From Allomuricauda sp. TMED12 (GTDB lineage Bacteria; Bacteroidota; Bacteroidia; Flavobacteriales; Flavobacteriaceae), in contig NHBR02000079.1 in assembly GCA_002167435.2 (NCBI GenBank), forward strand, positions 1 to 64,000: a DNA stretch of 64,000 nt, given 5' to 3'. A program made the translations under genes and the position numbers. Each line of letters opens with the position of its first letter. Position 1 is the stretch's first letter. Under the pieces are notes generated by a model. It was not told the origin of the DNA and did no database searches. It saw only the letters and a list, made by a program, of their open reading frames with translations. Below are positions 1 to 8,912 of this stretch, one piece after another.

Positions 1-150
1 ATAAGCGATTTCCCAACAAGAGGCGTAGAACAAAAGGGAATTTGGAACAGTTACAAGTTTAAACTTCCAGTTGCATTATTGATTTTGGTATTTGGAATTT
101 TAGCATTATTGGAAGTCAATAAATACCTTAAGGCATACAAGCAAAAATAG
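1..150 (+). CDS. C-terminal end of a membrane protein (partial)
   Basis: The frame is open from the first base to a TAG at 148-150 and encodes the last 49 residues of a protein that starts upstream of the window. About 20 hydrophobic residues (PVALLILVFGILALL) form one transmembrane helix, followed by a short basic tail ending in KQK. A C-terminal helix of this sort occurs in polysaccharide chain-length or export proteins, which would fit the polysaccharide locus that follows, but no diagnostic motif is visible and the family is not identified. Confidence 0.6.
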   Translation: MSDFPTRGVEQKGIWNSYKFKLPVALLILVFGILALLEVNKYLKAYKQK

Positions 151-210
151 TAAGCCTTTTTCCATAACGAGTAATTTTGATATTGAAGGATATCAAATCA
201 AAATATAAAA

Positions 211-990
211 ATGAGGAGAATCTTGGTTACAGGATCCAATGGTCAACTTGGCCGCTCTTTACAACAAAAAGCCCATGATTTTACAGAACTTTGTTTTGAT
301 TTTAAATCCTCTCAAGAGCTGGATATTACCAAACCAGAGGAGCTGGTTGAGGCCTTTCAAAAAGAAAACTATGATTTCTGTATCAATTGTGCAGCCTTTA
401 CCAATGTAGAGCAGGCCGAGAAACATCCTGAAGAAGCCTTTAAGGTCAATGCGGAAGGCGTGAAGAACTTGGCCGAGGCTTGTAAGAAACACCGTATCAC
501 CTTGATCCATGTTTCTACCGACTATGTTTTTGATGGTAAAAAGAAAGGCGCCTATACCATTGATGACAGAACCAACCCGATCAATGAATATGGTAAGTCC
601 AAACTGGCAGGAGAACAATTTATCCAACAAATCATACCCAACCATTTTATTATTCGTACATCTTGGTTGTACAGTAAGAAGTACGGACATAATTTCTATC
701 GAACAATTTTAAGAAAGGCGTTGGCGGGAGATGATTTGCATATTACGGATGCTCAAAAAGGGTGTCCTACAGATACAGATTCCCTTGCAAAATTTATTCT
801 AAAGGAAATTGTGCTGGGAAAAAAGCCTTTTGGCCTATATCATTTTACTGACGGAAAACCGATGACATGGTATGAATTTGCCCAGCACATACTGAATGAG
901 AATGGGTTAGCCGACAAAGCCAAACTTGTTTTGGACACGAATTATCGTACTTTCGCAAAGAGGCCAAAAAATAGTGTTCTAGCCAATTAA
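211..990 (+). CDS. rfbD: dTDP-4-dehydrorhamnose reductase RfbD/RmlD
   Basis: Catalyses the last step of dTDP-L-rhamnose synthesis, the NAD(P)H reduction of dTDP-4-dehydro-L-rhamnose, in the cytoplasm. The 259-residue protein has the N-terminal dinucleotide-binding motif GSNGQLG (8-14), the STDYVFDG segment (102-109) and the short-chain dehydrogenase YxxxK pair (Tyr127, Lys131). It ends in the family-typical RPKNSVL. It is slightly shorter than the usual 280-300 residues but looks intact. It is the first of four consecutive rhamnose genes, so the product is a nucleotide sugar for the glycan made by this locus. Confidence 0.95.
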   Translation: MRRILVTGSNGQLGRSLQQKAHDFTELCFDFKSSQELDITKPEELVEAFQKENYDFCINCAAFTNVEQAEKHPEEAFKVNAEGVKNLAEACKKHRITLIHVSTDYVFDGKKKGAYTIDDRTNPINEYGKSKLAGEQFIQQIIPNHFIIRTSWLYSKKYGHNFYRTILRKALAGDDLHITDAQKGCPTDTDSLAKFILKEIVLGKKPFGLYHFTDGKPMTWYEFAQHILNENGLADKAKLVLDTNYRTFAKRPKNSVLAN

Positions 991-1022
991 CCAGAAAACG
1001 CTAAAATTTTAAGGGAGCTTAC

Positions 1023-2084
1023 ATGGAAAAGAACGTGCCAAAGAAAATTTTAATTACCGGAGGCGCTGGCTTTATTGGATCCCATGTGGTTAGGCGGTTT
1101 GTCGCCAAGTACAGTAACTATAAAATCTGCAATCTTGACGCATTGACTTATGCTGGCAATCTGGAGAATCTTAAAGATATTGAGCAAGAACCAAACTATA
1201 CTTTTGTAAAAGGGGATATTTCCGAGCAAGATTTTGTTAACAACCTCTTCTCTCAGAATCTATTTGATGGGGTAATACATTTGGCTGCGGAATCCCATGT
1301 AGACCGATCCATTACCGACCCTTTGTCTTTTGTGAAGACCAATGTGCTAGGTACGGTCAATTTATTGAATGCTTCTTTGGAATTGGCCAAATCCAACCCA
1401 AACTTTTTGTTTTATCATATCAGTACTGATGAGGTTTATGGAAGTTTGGGCAAAGACGGTTTGTTTACGGAGCAAACGGCATACGACCCCAATTCACCAT
1501 ATTCAGCCTCAAAAGCGAGTTCAGATCATTTTGTAAGGGCATATGGAGAAACCTATAAATTACCATACATTATTTCCAACTGCTCCAATAATTATGGCCC
1601 CAATCAGTTTCCCGAAAAACTGATTCCATTGTTCATTAACAATATCATACAAAATAAGGCTTTGCCCGTATATGGCGATGGAAATTATACCAGGGACTGG
1701 CTGTTTGTTAAAGATCATGCTAAGGCCATTGATTTGATATTCCACAAAGGAAAAAAGGGTGAAACCTATAATGTTGGCGGTTTTAATGAATGGAAGAATA
1801 TAGATTTGACCAAATTATTGTGCCGATTGATGGACAAAAAATTTGATAGGGAAGAGGGGACATCGGAAAAACTGATAACTTTTGTAAAGGACCGTCCTGG
1901 ACACGATTTAAGGTACGCTATCGATGCAAGCAAGATTAATCAAGAGTTGGGTTGGGAACCATCGGTTACCTTTGAGGAAGGGTTAAAAAAGACCATTGAT
2001 TGGTATTTCGACAATCAGGAATGGTTGGATCATGTAACATCGGGAGACTATTTGGAATATTATAAAAAGCAATATCAAGCCTAA
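1023..2084 (+). CDS. rfbB: dTDP-glucose 4,6-dehydratase RfbB/RmlB
   Basis: Second enzyme of the dTDP-L-rhamnose pathway; it converts dTDP-glucose to dTDP-4-keto-6-deoxyglucose using bound NAD. The 353 residues carry GGAGFIGSH (13-21), the STDEVYG segment (134-140) whose Asp136 and Glu137 are the family's catalytic acid and base, and the YSASK motif (160-164). Length is normal. It lies 32 bp after rfbD and 5 bp before rfbA, so it is almost certainly in the same transcript. Related 4,6-dehydratases for other sugars exist, but the presence of rfbA, rfbC and rfbD makes the rhamnose assignment strong. Confidence 0.97.
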   Translation: MEKNVPKKILITGGAGFIGSHVVRRFVAKYSNYKICNLDALTYAGNLENLKDIEQEPNYTFVKGDISEQDFVNNLFSQNLFDGVIHLAAESHVDRSITDPLSFVKTNVLGTVNLLNASLELAKSNPNFLFYHISTDEVYGSLGKDGLFTEQTAYDPNSPYSASKASSDHFVRAYGETYKLPYIISNCSNNYGPNQFPEKLIPLFINNIIQNKALPVYGDGNYTRDWLFVKDHAKAIDLIFHKGKKGETYNVGGFNEWKNIDLTKLLCRLMDKKFDREEGTSEKLITFVKDRPGHDLRYAIDASKINQELGWEPSVTFEEGLKKTIDWYFDNQEWLDHVTSGDYLEYYKKQYQA

Positions 2085-2089
2085 ATTAT

Positions 2090-2959
2090 ATGAAAGGAAT
2101 CATCTTGGCAGGAGGAACTGGTAGTAGACTGCATCCACTTACCCTTTCGGTAAGCAAGCAATTGATGCCTATATACGATAAGCCGATGATTTATTATCCA
2201 TTGTCCACCTTAATGTATGCCGGAATCAGGGAAATTCTGATTATTTCCACTCCTAAGGACCTTCCATTATTCAAAGAGCTTTTGGGGGATGGGAAGAAGT
2301 ACGGATGCTCCTTTTCCTATGCTGTTCAGGGTTCCCCAAATGGACTTGCGGAGGCATTTATAATTGGAGAAGAGTTTATAGGCAATGATAAGGTCGCCCT
2401 GATTTTGGGGGATAATATTTTTTATGGCGCTGGCTTATCCATGCTTTTGCAGAGCAACATTGACCCTGATGGTGGCGTAATCTATGCCTACCGGGTAAAT
2501 GACCCTCAGCGATATGGAGTAGTGGAGTTTGATGAAAGGGGAAAGGCTATCAGCATAGAAGAAAAGCCCAAAAAACCTAAATCAAATTATGTTGTACCAG
2601 GTATTTACTTTTACGACAACGAGGTCATATCCATAGCAAAAAGTATCAAGCCCAGTGCTAGAGGAGAACTGGAGATCACCGATGTGAACAAGGAATATTT
2701 AAAAAGAGGAAAGCTCAGTGTAAGTATATTGGACCGGGGCACTGCGTGGTTGGATACCGGGACTTTCCAGGCCCTAATGCAAGCCTCTCAGTTTATAGAA
2801 GTTATCGAAGAACGTCAAGGCTTGGTAGTGGGCTCCATCGAAGTTGCAGCTTTTGAAATGGGCTTTATTGACAAAAAACAATTTGAAGCACTTGCGGAAC
2901 CATTGATGAAGAGCGGTTACGGAGAAAGATTATTGGGCATTTTGAACAAAGAAGCATGA
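2090..2959 (+). CDS. rfbA: Glucose-1-phosphate thymidylyltransferase RfbA/RmlA
   Basis: Starts the dTDP-rhamnose pathway by joining glucose-1-phosphate and dTTP to give dTDP-glucose and pyrophosphate. The 289-residue protein begins with the nucleotidyltransferase signature [11 protein letters not shown] (8-18), followed by [16 protein letters not shown], and contains EITDVN and the [11 protein letters not shown] segment typical of short RmlA proteins. Length is standard. Its last codons overlap the rfbC start (ATGA at 2956-2959), a sign of translational coupling. Confidence 0.97.
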   Translation: MKGIILAGGTGSRLHPLTLSVSKQLMPIYDKPMIYYPLSTLMYAGIREILIISTPKDLPLFKELLGDGKKYGCSFSYAVQGSPNGLAEAFIIGEEFIGNDKVALILGDNIFYGAGLSMLLQSNIDPDGGVIYAYRVNDPQRYGVVEFDERGKAISIEEKPKKPKSNYVVPGIYFYDNEVISIAKSIKPSARGELEITDVNKEYLKRGKLSVSILDRGTAWLDTGTFQALMQASQFIEVIEERQGLVVGSIEVAAFEMGFIDKKQFEALAEPLMKSGYGERLLGILNKEA

Positions 2960-3498
2960 TCAAAGTAACGGAGACTAAATTAAAGGGGTGTTTTATCATA
3001 GAGCCAACAATTTATAAAGATGAACGGGGCTATTTTTTTGAGAGTTACAACCACAAGGATTTTTGTGAAGCGATTGGCCAAGAGGTTAATTTTGTTCAAG
3101 ACAACCAGTCTTATTCTAGAAAAGGCGTTTTAAGAGGCTTTCACTTTCAAAAAGGAGAGCATGCACAGGCCAAACTGGTTTCGGTTTTGGACGGAATAGT
3201 TCAGGATGTTGTGGTCGATTTACGTAAAGATTCTCCTACCTTTGCGCAACATTTTTCAATTGAGCTGAACAACGATAACAAAAAACAATTGTTCGTACCA
3301 CGAGGATTTGCACATGGTTTTTTAACGTTGAGTGATACAGCATCAGTTTTATATAAATGTGATAATTATTATAATCCAGGGGCCGAAGGCGGTATTCATT
3401 TTAACAGCCCTGAACTGAATATAGAGTGGTGGATTGGTCCGAACGATTTGCTACTCTCTGAAAAAGATAAGAACTTGCCAAAATATTTGGAACACTAA
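2956..3498 (+). CDS. rfbC: dTDP-4-dehydrorhamnose 3,5-epimerase RfbC/RmlC
   Basis: Epimerises C3 and C5 of dTDP-4-keto-6-deoxyglucose to give the L-rhamno configuration. The 180-residue cupin protein has the catalytic His63 in RGFHFQ and Tyr133 in VLYKCD, the two residues known to act in RmlC, and the conserved [10 protein letters not shown] segment. It overlaps rfbA by four bases and precedes cysQ by 17 bp. The gene order D-B-A-C completes the rhamnose set. Confidence 0.96.
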   Translation: MIKVTETKLKGCFIIEPTIYKDERGYFFESYNHKDFCEAIGQEVNFVQDNQSYSRKGVLRGFHFQKGEHAQAKLVSVLDGIVQDVVVDLRKDSPTFAQHFSIELNNDNKKQLFVPRGFAHGFLTLSDTASVLYKCDNYYNPGAEGGIHFNSPELNIEWWIGPNDLLLSEKDKNLPKYLEH

Positions 3499-3515
3499 CC
3501 CAAAAGACGATAAAA

Positions 3516-4328
3516 TTGAACCCCATTAATTTAGACCATCAACTTTTACTTGCCATTAAGGCTTCTGTCGATGCTGGTAATGCGATTATGCAAATATATG
3601 ATTCGGCAGATTTTGGCACCGAGTTTAAAAAGGATGATTCACCATTGACAAGAGCAGACTTGGAATCCAACAGGGTGATTATGTCTTACTTAACCCAAAC
3701 AAGCATTCCGATAATTAGCGAAGAGAATAAGAATCTTGAATACAGTGAACGAAAAGCTTGGGATGTATGTTGGATGGTAGATCCATTGGACGGAACAAAA
3801 GAATTTATTAAACGAAATGGGGAGTTTACGGTCAATATAGCATTGATTAAAAATGGGACCCCGATTCTTGGGGTTATCTATGTGCCTGTTTCCCGAGAAC
3901 TCTATTATGCCAATGTTGAAAAGGGCAATTCCTATAAAATCACCTTAGAGGGAGATACGAAAACATTGCCAGATGATTTGTTTGGCAAGGAGAATATAAT
4001 GGAACCAAAGCAAAAAGGGAATAGTTCAACAAGGGTAGTGGGCAGCCGTTCCCACATGAACGAGGAAACGGAACTTTTTATAAAAAAGCTAAAGGATGAA
4101 GGGAAAGAGGTGGATATCGTTTCAAAAGGCAGCTCTTTAAAATTTTGCTTAGTAGCGGATGGAGGAGCTGATATTTATCCCCGAGTTGCACCCACTATGG
4201 AGTGGGATACGGCAGCGGGCCACGCTATTTGTGCCGCTATGGGATTAAAGGTCACAAATTGGGAAACTGGAAAGGATTTGGTTTACAATAAAGAAAATCT
4301 GTTGAACCCATATTTCTTAGTGAAGTAA
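3516..4328 (+). CDS. cysQ: 3'(2'),5'-bisphosphate nucleotidase CysQ
   Basis: Hydrolyses 3'-phosphoadenosine 5'-phosphate (PAP), the by-product of PAPS-dependent sulfation, to AMP. The inositol-monophosphatase-like fold is shown by the metal-binding pair EE (69-70), DPLDGTKEF (from 89) and EWDTAAGHAI (from 229). The likely start is TTG at 3516, because no in-frame ATG precedes the conserved N-terminal helix. It stands at the head of the sulfate activation set and runs directly into the next gene. With a sulfotransferase downstream and no cysH nearby, PAP removal after polymer sulfation is the likely role; this last point is inference. Confidence 0.92.
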   Translation: MNPINLDHQLLLAIKASVDAGNAIMQIYDSADFGTEFKKDDSPLTRADLESNRVIMSYLTQTSIPIISEENKNLEYSERKAWDVCWMVDPLDGTKEFIKRNGEFTVNIALIKNGTPILGVIYVPVSRELYYANVEKGNSYKITLEGDTKTLPDDLFGKENIMEPKQKGNSSTRVVGSRSHMNEETELFIKKLKDEGKEVDIVSKGSSLKFCLVADGGADIYPRVAPTMEWDTAAGHAICAAMGLKVTNWETGKDLVYNKENLLNPYFLVK

Positions 4329-4763
4329 ATGACGCAAGAGGTTTCGTATAAAAGGCATTTGGCCAAGACCATAACATGGAGAATGGTAGGCACGCTGGAT
4401 ACTATAATTCTCTCTTGGATTATTACTGGAAACCCGTTTACCGGACTTAAGATAGGTTTGGCAGAAGTGGTCACCAAAATGGCACTGTACTACTTTCATG
4501 AGAGAATATGGGTCAAAGTTGGTATTGGTGATAGTCGTAGAAGGCACTTGATAAAAACGGTAACCTGGAGGGTTTTGGGCACTTTAGACACTATAATTTT
4601 GTCTTGGATAATCTCAGGCGATCCCTTTACAGGACTAAAAATTGGATTAGCCGAGGTTGTTACAAAGATGATACTTTATTATTTTCACGAAAGGTCTTGG
4701 TATAAAATTAATTATGGTCTGGATAAAAGAAAACGAGTAAAAAAATGGAGGAGAACATCATAA
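4329..4763 (+). CDS. Membrane protein with two tandem DUF2061 domains
   Basis: A 144-residue protein made of two nearly identical copies of DUF2061, about residues 10-61 and 74-125. Both copies read TWRxxGTLDTIILSWII, then PFTGLKIGLAEVVTKM, then LYYFHER; by eye 44 of 52 aligned positions match. Each copy has a short hydrophobic hairpin, so the protein is probably an inner-membrane protein with about four helices. DUF2061 has no known biochemical role. Lying immediately after cysQ and overlapping cysC by 19 bp, it is probably tied to sulfate activation or sulfate handling, but that rests on context only. Confidence 0.9.
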   Translation: MTQEVSYKRHLAKTITWRMVGTLDTIILSWIITGNPFTGLKIGLAEVVTKMALYYFHERIWVKVGIGDSRRRHLIKTVTWRVLGTLDTIILSWIISGDPFTGLKIGLAEVVTKMILYYFHERSWYKINYGLDKRKRVKKWRRTS

Positions 4764-5335
4764 GGCACGACTATAAAATTGGAGTGAATGAAAGAAGAAA
4801 GGCCAATGGCCATAATTCATTCCTAATATTTTTTACAGGTCTCTCGGGTTCGGGAAAATCCACAATAGCCAATGGCCTGGAACAAAAATTGGTAGAAGAA
4901 AAGATCAAGACCTATACCCTTGACGGTGATAATGTGAGAAAGGGAATCAATAAGGATTTAAGTTTTTCAGCAGAAGATCGTTCAGAAAACAATAGAAGAA
5001 TAGGGGAAGTGGCAAATCTATTTGTAGATGCAGGAATGATAGTTTTGGCAGCCTTTGTGGCCCCTTTTGAAAAAGACCGGAATTCCATAAAGGAAGCCGT
5101 GGGCAATGAGAACTATGTTGAGGTTTTTGTAAATACCAGTCTACAGGAATGTGAAAGAAGAGATGTTAAAGGACTGTACAAAAAAGCAAGAAAAGGTGAA
5201 ATAAAGGATATGACGGGTATTTCCAGTCCATATGAAGTACCTTTGCGCCCAGATATCACTTTAACGGAAAAAGAGTCCGTTGAAGAGGCAGTAAATAGAA
5301 TATATGAATTGATCCGACCCAAATTACAATTGTAA
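4745..5335 (+). CDS. cysC: Adenylyl-sulfate kinase CysC
   Basis: Phosphorylates adenosine 5'-phosphosulfate (APS) to PAPS, the universal sulfate donor. The 196-residue protein has the P-loop GLSGSGKST (32-40), the DGDNVRKGI substrate segment, and DLSFSAEDRSENNRR with the arginines that bind APS. It overlaps the DUF2061 gene by 19 bp and its stop codon overlaps the cysD start (TAATG). A free-standing kinase without a linked PAPS reductase points to sulfation of a polymer rather than cysteine synthesis. Confidence 0.96.
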   Translation: MEENIIRHDYKIGVNERRKANGHNSFLIFFTGLSGSGKSTIANGLEQKLVEEKIKTYTLDGDNVRKGINKDLSFSAEDRSENNRRIGEVANLFVDAGMIVLAAFVAPFEKDRNSIKEAVGNENYVEVFVNTSLQECERRDVKGLYKKARKGEIKDMTGISSPYEVPLRPDITLTEKESVEEAVNRIYELIRPKLQL

Positions 5336-6240
5336 TGAGTAAGTATTATTTAAACTATTTAGACGAATTAGAGTCCGAAGCCATTTTTGTGTTAAGGGAG
5401 GTTTGGGCCCAGTTCCAAAACCCGGTAATCTTGTTTTCCGGAGGAAAGGACTCCATTGTGGTGACCCACTTGGCCAGAAAAGCATTCCATCCCAGTAAAA
5501 TTCCATTTGCTTTGATGCATGTGGACACTGGGCACAATTTCCCTGAAACCATAAAATTCAGGGATGACCTCATAGAAAGTTTAGGGGTACGACTCATTGT
5601 GGGATCTGTTCAGGAATCCATAGACCAAGGAAGGGTCGCTGAGGAGAAAGGAAAAAACGCAACAAGAAATGCCCTCCAAATAACAACATTACTGGATGCT
5701 ATTGAATCCAATAAAGTGGACTGTGCCATTGGTGGAGGAAGAAGAGATGAAGAAAAGGCACGTGCAAAGGAACGTTTCTTCTCTCATAGAGACGATTTTG
5801 GCCAGTGGGACCCCAAAAACCAGCGCCCAGAGCTATGGAATTTGTTCAATGGAAAACAGTTTGAAGGAGAGCACTTCCGCGTATTCCCAATAAGTAATTG
5901 GACAGAAATGGATGTTTGGAACTATATTAATCGAGAAAAAATACAAATTCCATCCCTTTACTTTGCTCACGAAAGAGAAGTGGTCTGGAGAAGCAACTCA
6001 TGGATTCCCAACTCGGAATTTTTAAAATTGGAGGATGGAGAAGAGGTTTTGACCAAGAAAATACGGTTTAGGACCCTTGGAGATATCACCATCACAGGGG
6101 GCATTGAGTCAGATGCGGACACTGTGGAGAAAATAGCTCAAGAGGTATCGGCAATGAGACAAACCGAACGAGGTAACCGAAGTGATGACAAGCGCTCGGA
6201 AACAGCAATGGAAGACAGAAAAAAACAAGGATATTTTTAG
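5335..6240 (+). CDS. cysD: Sulfate adenylyltransferase subunit 2 CysD
   Basis: Catalytic subunit of the heteromeric ATP sulfurylase, which adenylates sulfate to APS. The PP-loop SGGKDS sits at residues 35-40, and the family-typical GGGRRDEEKARAKERFFS stretch and the ending GYF are present. At 301 residues it has the normal length. The start ATG overlaps the cysC stop by one base, and cysN begins 6 bp after its stop, so the complex is made from one transcript. Confidence 0.96.
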   Translation: MSKYYLNYLDELESEAIFVLREVWAQFQNPVILFSGGKDSIVVTHLARKAFHPSKIPFALMHVDTGHNFPETIKFRDDLIESLGVRLIVGSVQESIDQGRVAEEKGKNATRNALQITTLLDAIESNKVDCAIGGGRRDEEKARAKERFFSHRDDFGQWDPKNQRPELWNLFNGKQFEGEHFRVFPISNWTEMDVWNYINREKIQIPSLYFAHEREVVWRSNSWIPNSEFLKLEDGEEVLTKKIRFRTLGDITITGGIESDADTVEKIAQEVSAMRQTERGNRSDDKRSETAMEDRKKQGYF

Positions 6241-6246
6241 AGAGAT

Positions 6247-7500
6247 ATGTTGGACAACAATCAGCTATTAAGATTTACTACGGCAGGAAGTGTGGATGAT
6301 GGGAAAAGTACCCTCATCGGAAGACTGCTATATGATTCAAAGTCAATTTTTGAAGATCAACTGGAGGCCATTGAGAGCACCAGCAAGAAAAAAGGACATG
6401 AAGGCGTGGATTTGGCGCTTTTTACCGATGGGCTTCGTGATGAAAGAGAGCAGGGTATCACCATCGATGTTGCTTACCGCTATTTTACAACACCAAAGCG
6501 GAAGTTCATTATTGCTGACACTCCTGGGCATATTCAGTATACCCGTAATATGGTTACAGGAGCCTCAACTGCAAATGCAGCGATTATTTTGGTTGATGCC
6601 AGGCACGGTGTTATAGAACAGACCAAAAGGCACGCTTTTATAGCCTCGTTGTTACAAATACCACACGTCATCGTTTGCATCAACAAGATGGATTTAGTGG
6701 ATTTTAGCGAGGAGGCGTACAACAAGGTTATTGGTCAATTTGAAGAGTTTTCCTCTAAACTGCTTGTTAAAGATGTTCGATTTATACCGATCAGTGCCTT
6801 GTTGGGAGACAACGTAGTGAACCGATCCGAAAATATGGACTGGTACCAAGGAGCTCCGTTATTGCATACGTTGGAAACCATGCACATAAGCAGTGACGTT
6901 AATAAAGTAGATGCTAGATTCCCGGTACAAACTGTTCTGAGACCACAAAGTGAAGAATTTAGAGATTATCGTGGTTATGCTGGAAGAATGGCAAGCGGTG
7001 TGTTGAGAAAAGGCGATGAGGTTACTGTAATGCCCTCGGGCTTCACGTCAAAAATAAAATCCATAGACACTTTTTCAGGTGAAGTGGAAGAAGCCTTTGC
7101 ACCAATGTCTGTTTCCATTACTTTGGAAGACGATATTGATATCAGTAGAGGTGATATGATAGTACGTTCTAATAATAAACCAGAGGCGCAACAGGATATT
7201 GAGGTAATGCTCTGCTGGTTGAACAATTCTCCTGCCAAACCAAGGGCCAAATACACTATTAAGCAGACTTCTAATGAGCAAAAAGCGATGGTAAAAGAGG
7301 TGTTGTATAAAATTGATATCAATACATTGAGCCGTAGCTCCGATGAAACCGATGTGGCAATGAACGACATTTGTAAGGTAAAAATAAGAACCACGAAACC
7401 TTTAATGGTAGACCCCTACCGTGAGAACAGGACAACGGGAAGTATCATTTTGATCGATGATGCTACCAATGAGACGGTGGCAGCGGGGATGGTAGTTTAG
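6247..7500 (+). CDS. cysN: Sulfate adenylyltransferase subunit 1 CysN (GTPase)
   Basis: Regulatory GTPase subunit of ATP sulfurylase; GTP hydrolysis drives the unfavourable formation of APS. Motifs are G1 GSVDDGKST (14-22), DTPGH (91-95) and NKMD (146-149), then EF-Tu-like beta-barrel domains. At 417 residues it lacks any C-terminal CysC fusion, which agrees with the separate cysC gene. It closes the sulfate activation set; a 105 bp gap with no clear signal follows before the A/T-rich variable region. Confidence 0.95.
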   Translation: MLDNNQLLRFTTAGSVDDGKSTLIGRLLYDSKSIFEDQLEAIESTSKKKGHEGVDLALFTDGLRDEREQGITIDVAYRYFTTPKRKFIIADTPGHIQYTRNMVTGASTANAAIILVDARHGVIEQTKRHAFIASLLQIPHVIVCINKMDLVDFSEEAYNKVIGQFEEFSSKLLVKDVRFIPISALLGDNVVNRSENMDWYQGAPLLHTLETMHISSDVNKVDARFPVQTVLRPQSEEFRDYRGYAGRMASGVLRKGDEVTVMPSGFTSKIKSIDTFSGEVEEAFAPMSVSITLEDDIDISRGDMIVRSNNKPEAQQDIEVMLCWLNNSPAKPRAKYTIKQTSNEQKAMVKEVLYKIDINTLSRSSDETDVAMNDICKVKIRTTKPLMVDPYRENRTTGSIILIDDATNETVAAGMVV

Positions 7501-7605
7501 CGAGTTTAGATTGCCTCTAACTTTTGAGTTGTCAGTTCTTTGATAAAATTTGACCATGCACATATTTGGCTGTGAATCTCATTATAAACCTTTCTGGATA
7601 AGTGA

Positions 7606-8907
7606 ATGTCTTTAAAAAAGAAACTTCATAATATAACCAACGATTTTGACTCAAAGGAAATACTTGAGAAGGGTTTTGCATTTTTACTGATTCGAATAGG
7701 AGGCCTTTTTATGGCATATGTGTTTACTTATTTGGTCACTAAAAAATATGGGGCTTCCGTCTACGGATTGGTCTCGATCTGTTTTTCTTTGTTTCTATTT
7801 GCCAGTATAATGGGTAGATTGGGTCTTGACATAAACTTGGTAAAATTTTATGCTGCGGAAGAAAAATGGAAGGACAAAGGCCTATTTTATAAAGCTTGGT
7901 TAAAATCGTTCGTTGCATCATTGTTTTTTGCGGTTGTTCTTTATGCTCTAAAGGACGTGTTTGTTTTTAAAATTTTTAAAAAGCCTCAATTGGCTCCATA
8001 CATAATATGGACAGCAATAGCAATACCTTTTTGGACGTCATCCTTGATGTGTGCAAGCTTATTAAGGGCGAAGAAAAGCAACAACTGGTTTGCTTTCCTA
8101 AATAACCCAGGAAGATTCACTTTTACCGCTCTAAGCTTATTGATATTAGGTTTGATGATGGATACACCTTTAAACGCTATTAAAGCACATTTTTTTGGTG
8201 TTCTTGTACTTTCCCTTGTTTCACTTTTTCTTGCGGTTAGAACCCTGGAGCAAGTTTCATTCACATCAAAGACGAACTCTTGGTCTTTTTTACGCGACTC
8301 ATTTCCTATGATGTTATCTTCCACTATTCTTATAATATTAGGGTGGCTTGACACATTTATTCTTGGAATATATGAAACTGATGAGAACGTAGGAATATAT
8401 AACGTAGCACTAAGGCTAGCTACCTTGACCAGTTTTACACTTCAGGCCATAAATTCAATTTTGGCACCCAAATTGGCAAAATATCATCAGGAAAAAAATA
8501 TAACATCTTTAAAAAAAATTGTCAAAATTACTACAGCATTAAATTTTTATAGCACCTTAATCATTGTTATTGCAATAGTGGTTTTTCACAAACCCTTGCT
8601 TAACATTTTTGGTGAAGAGTTTATCAAAGGAGGGATTATTTTGGTTATTTTGTGTTTAGGTCAGCTAATTAATTCAATTTCGGGTTCCGTGGGAACAATA
8701 TTGCAAATGGTCGGTAAACAAAAGGTGTATCAAAACATAGTGGTGTTGGCCTTATTTCTGAATATTATTCTTAACCTGACCCTTATTCCTTTATATGGGG
8801 GCGTTGGTGCAGCAATTTCGACTGCAGTTAGCATAGCAAGTTGGAATCTTTTAGGAGCTGTATATTTAAAAAGGAAAGTTAATATTACATCATATTACAA
8901 TTTTTGA
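7606..8907 (+). CDS. Wzx-like polysaccharide flippase
   Basis: A 433-residue polytopic membrane protein with about twelve hydrophobic segments from residue 25 to the end. An N-terminal amphipathic start is followed by FLLIRIGGLFMAYVFTYLVT, and the middle and end show the GxxGAAISTAVS pattern common in oligosaccharide flippases of the MATE/MVF superfamily. Such proteins move undecaprenyl-linked repeat units across the inner membrane. It lies between the sulfate activation genes and the sulfotransferase, and its base composition turns A/T-rich toward the 3' end. Substrate cannot be told from sequence. Confidence 0.88.
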   Translation: MSLKKKLHNITNDFDSKEILEKGFAFLLIRIGGLFMAYVFTYLVTKKYGASVYGLVSICFSLFLFASIMGRLGLDINLVKFYAAEEKWKDKGLFYKAWLKSFVASLFFAVVLYALKDVFVFKIFKKPQLAPYIIWTAIAIPFWTSSLMCASLLRAKKSNNWFAFLNNPGRFTFTALSLLILGLMMDTPLNAIKAHFFGVLVLSLVSLFLAVRTLEQVSFTSKTNSWSFLRDSFPMMLSSTILIILGWLDTFILGIYETDENVGIYNVALRLATLTSFTLQAINSILAPKLAKYHQEKNITSLKKIVKITTALNFYSTLIIVIAIVVFHKPLLNIFGEEFIKGGIILVILCLGQLINSISGSVGTILQMVGKQKVYQNIVVLALFLNIILNLTLIPLYGGVGAAISTAVSIASWNLLGAVYLKRKVNITSYYNF

Positions 8908-8912
8908 AGAAT

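Noticed and set aside
4317-4547. Minus-strand open frames opposite the double DUF2061 gene
   Set aside because: They repeat in both DUF2061 copies only because the DNA is duplicated; no independent coding sign.
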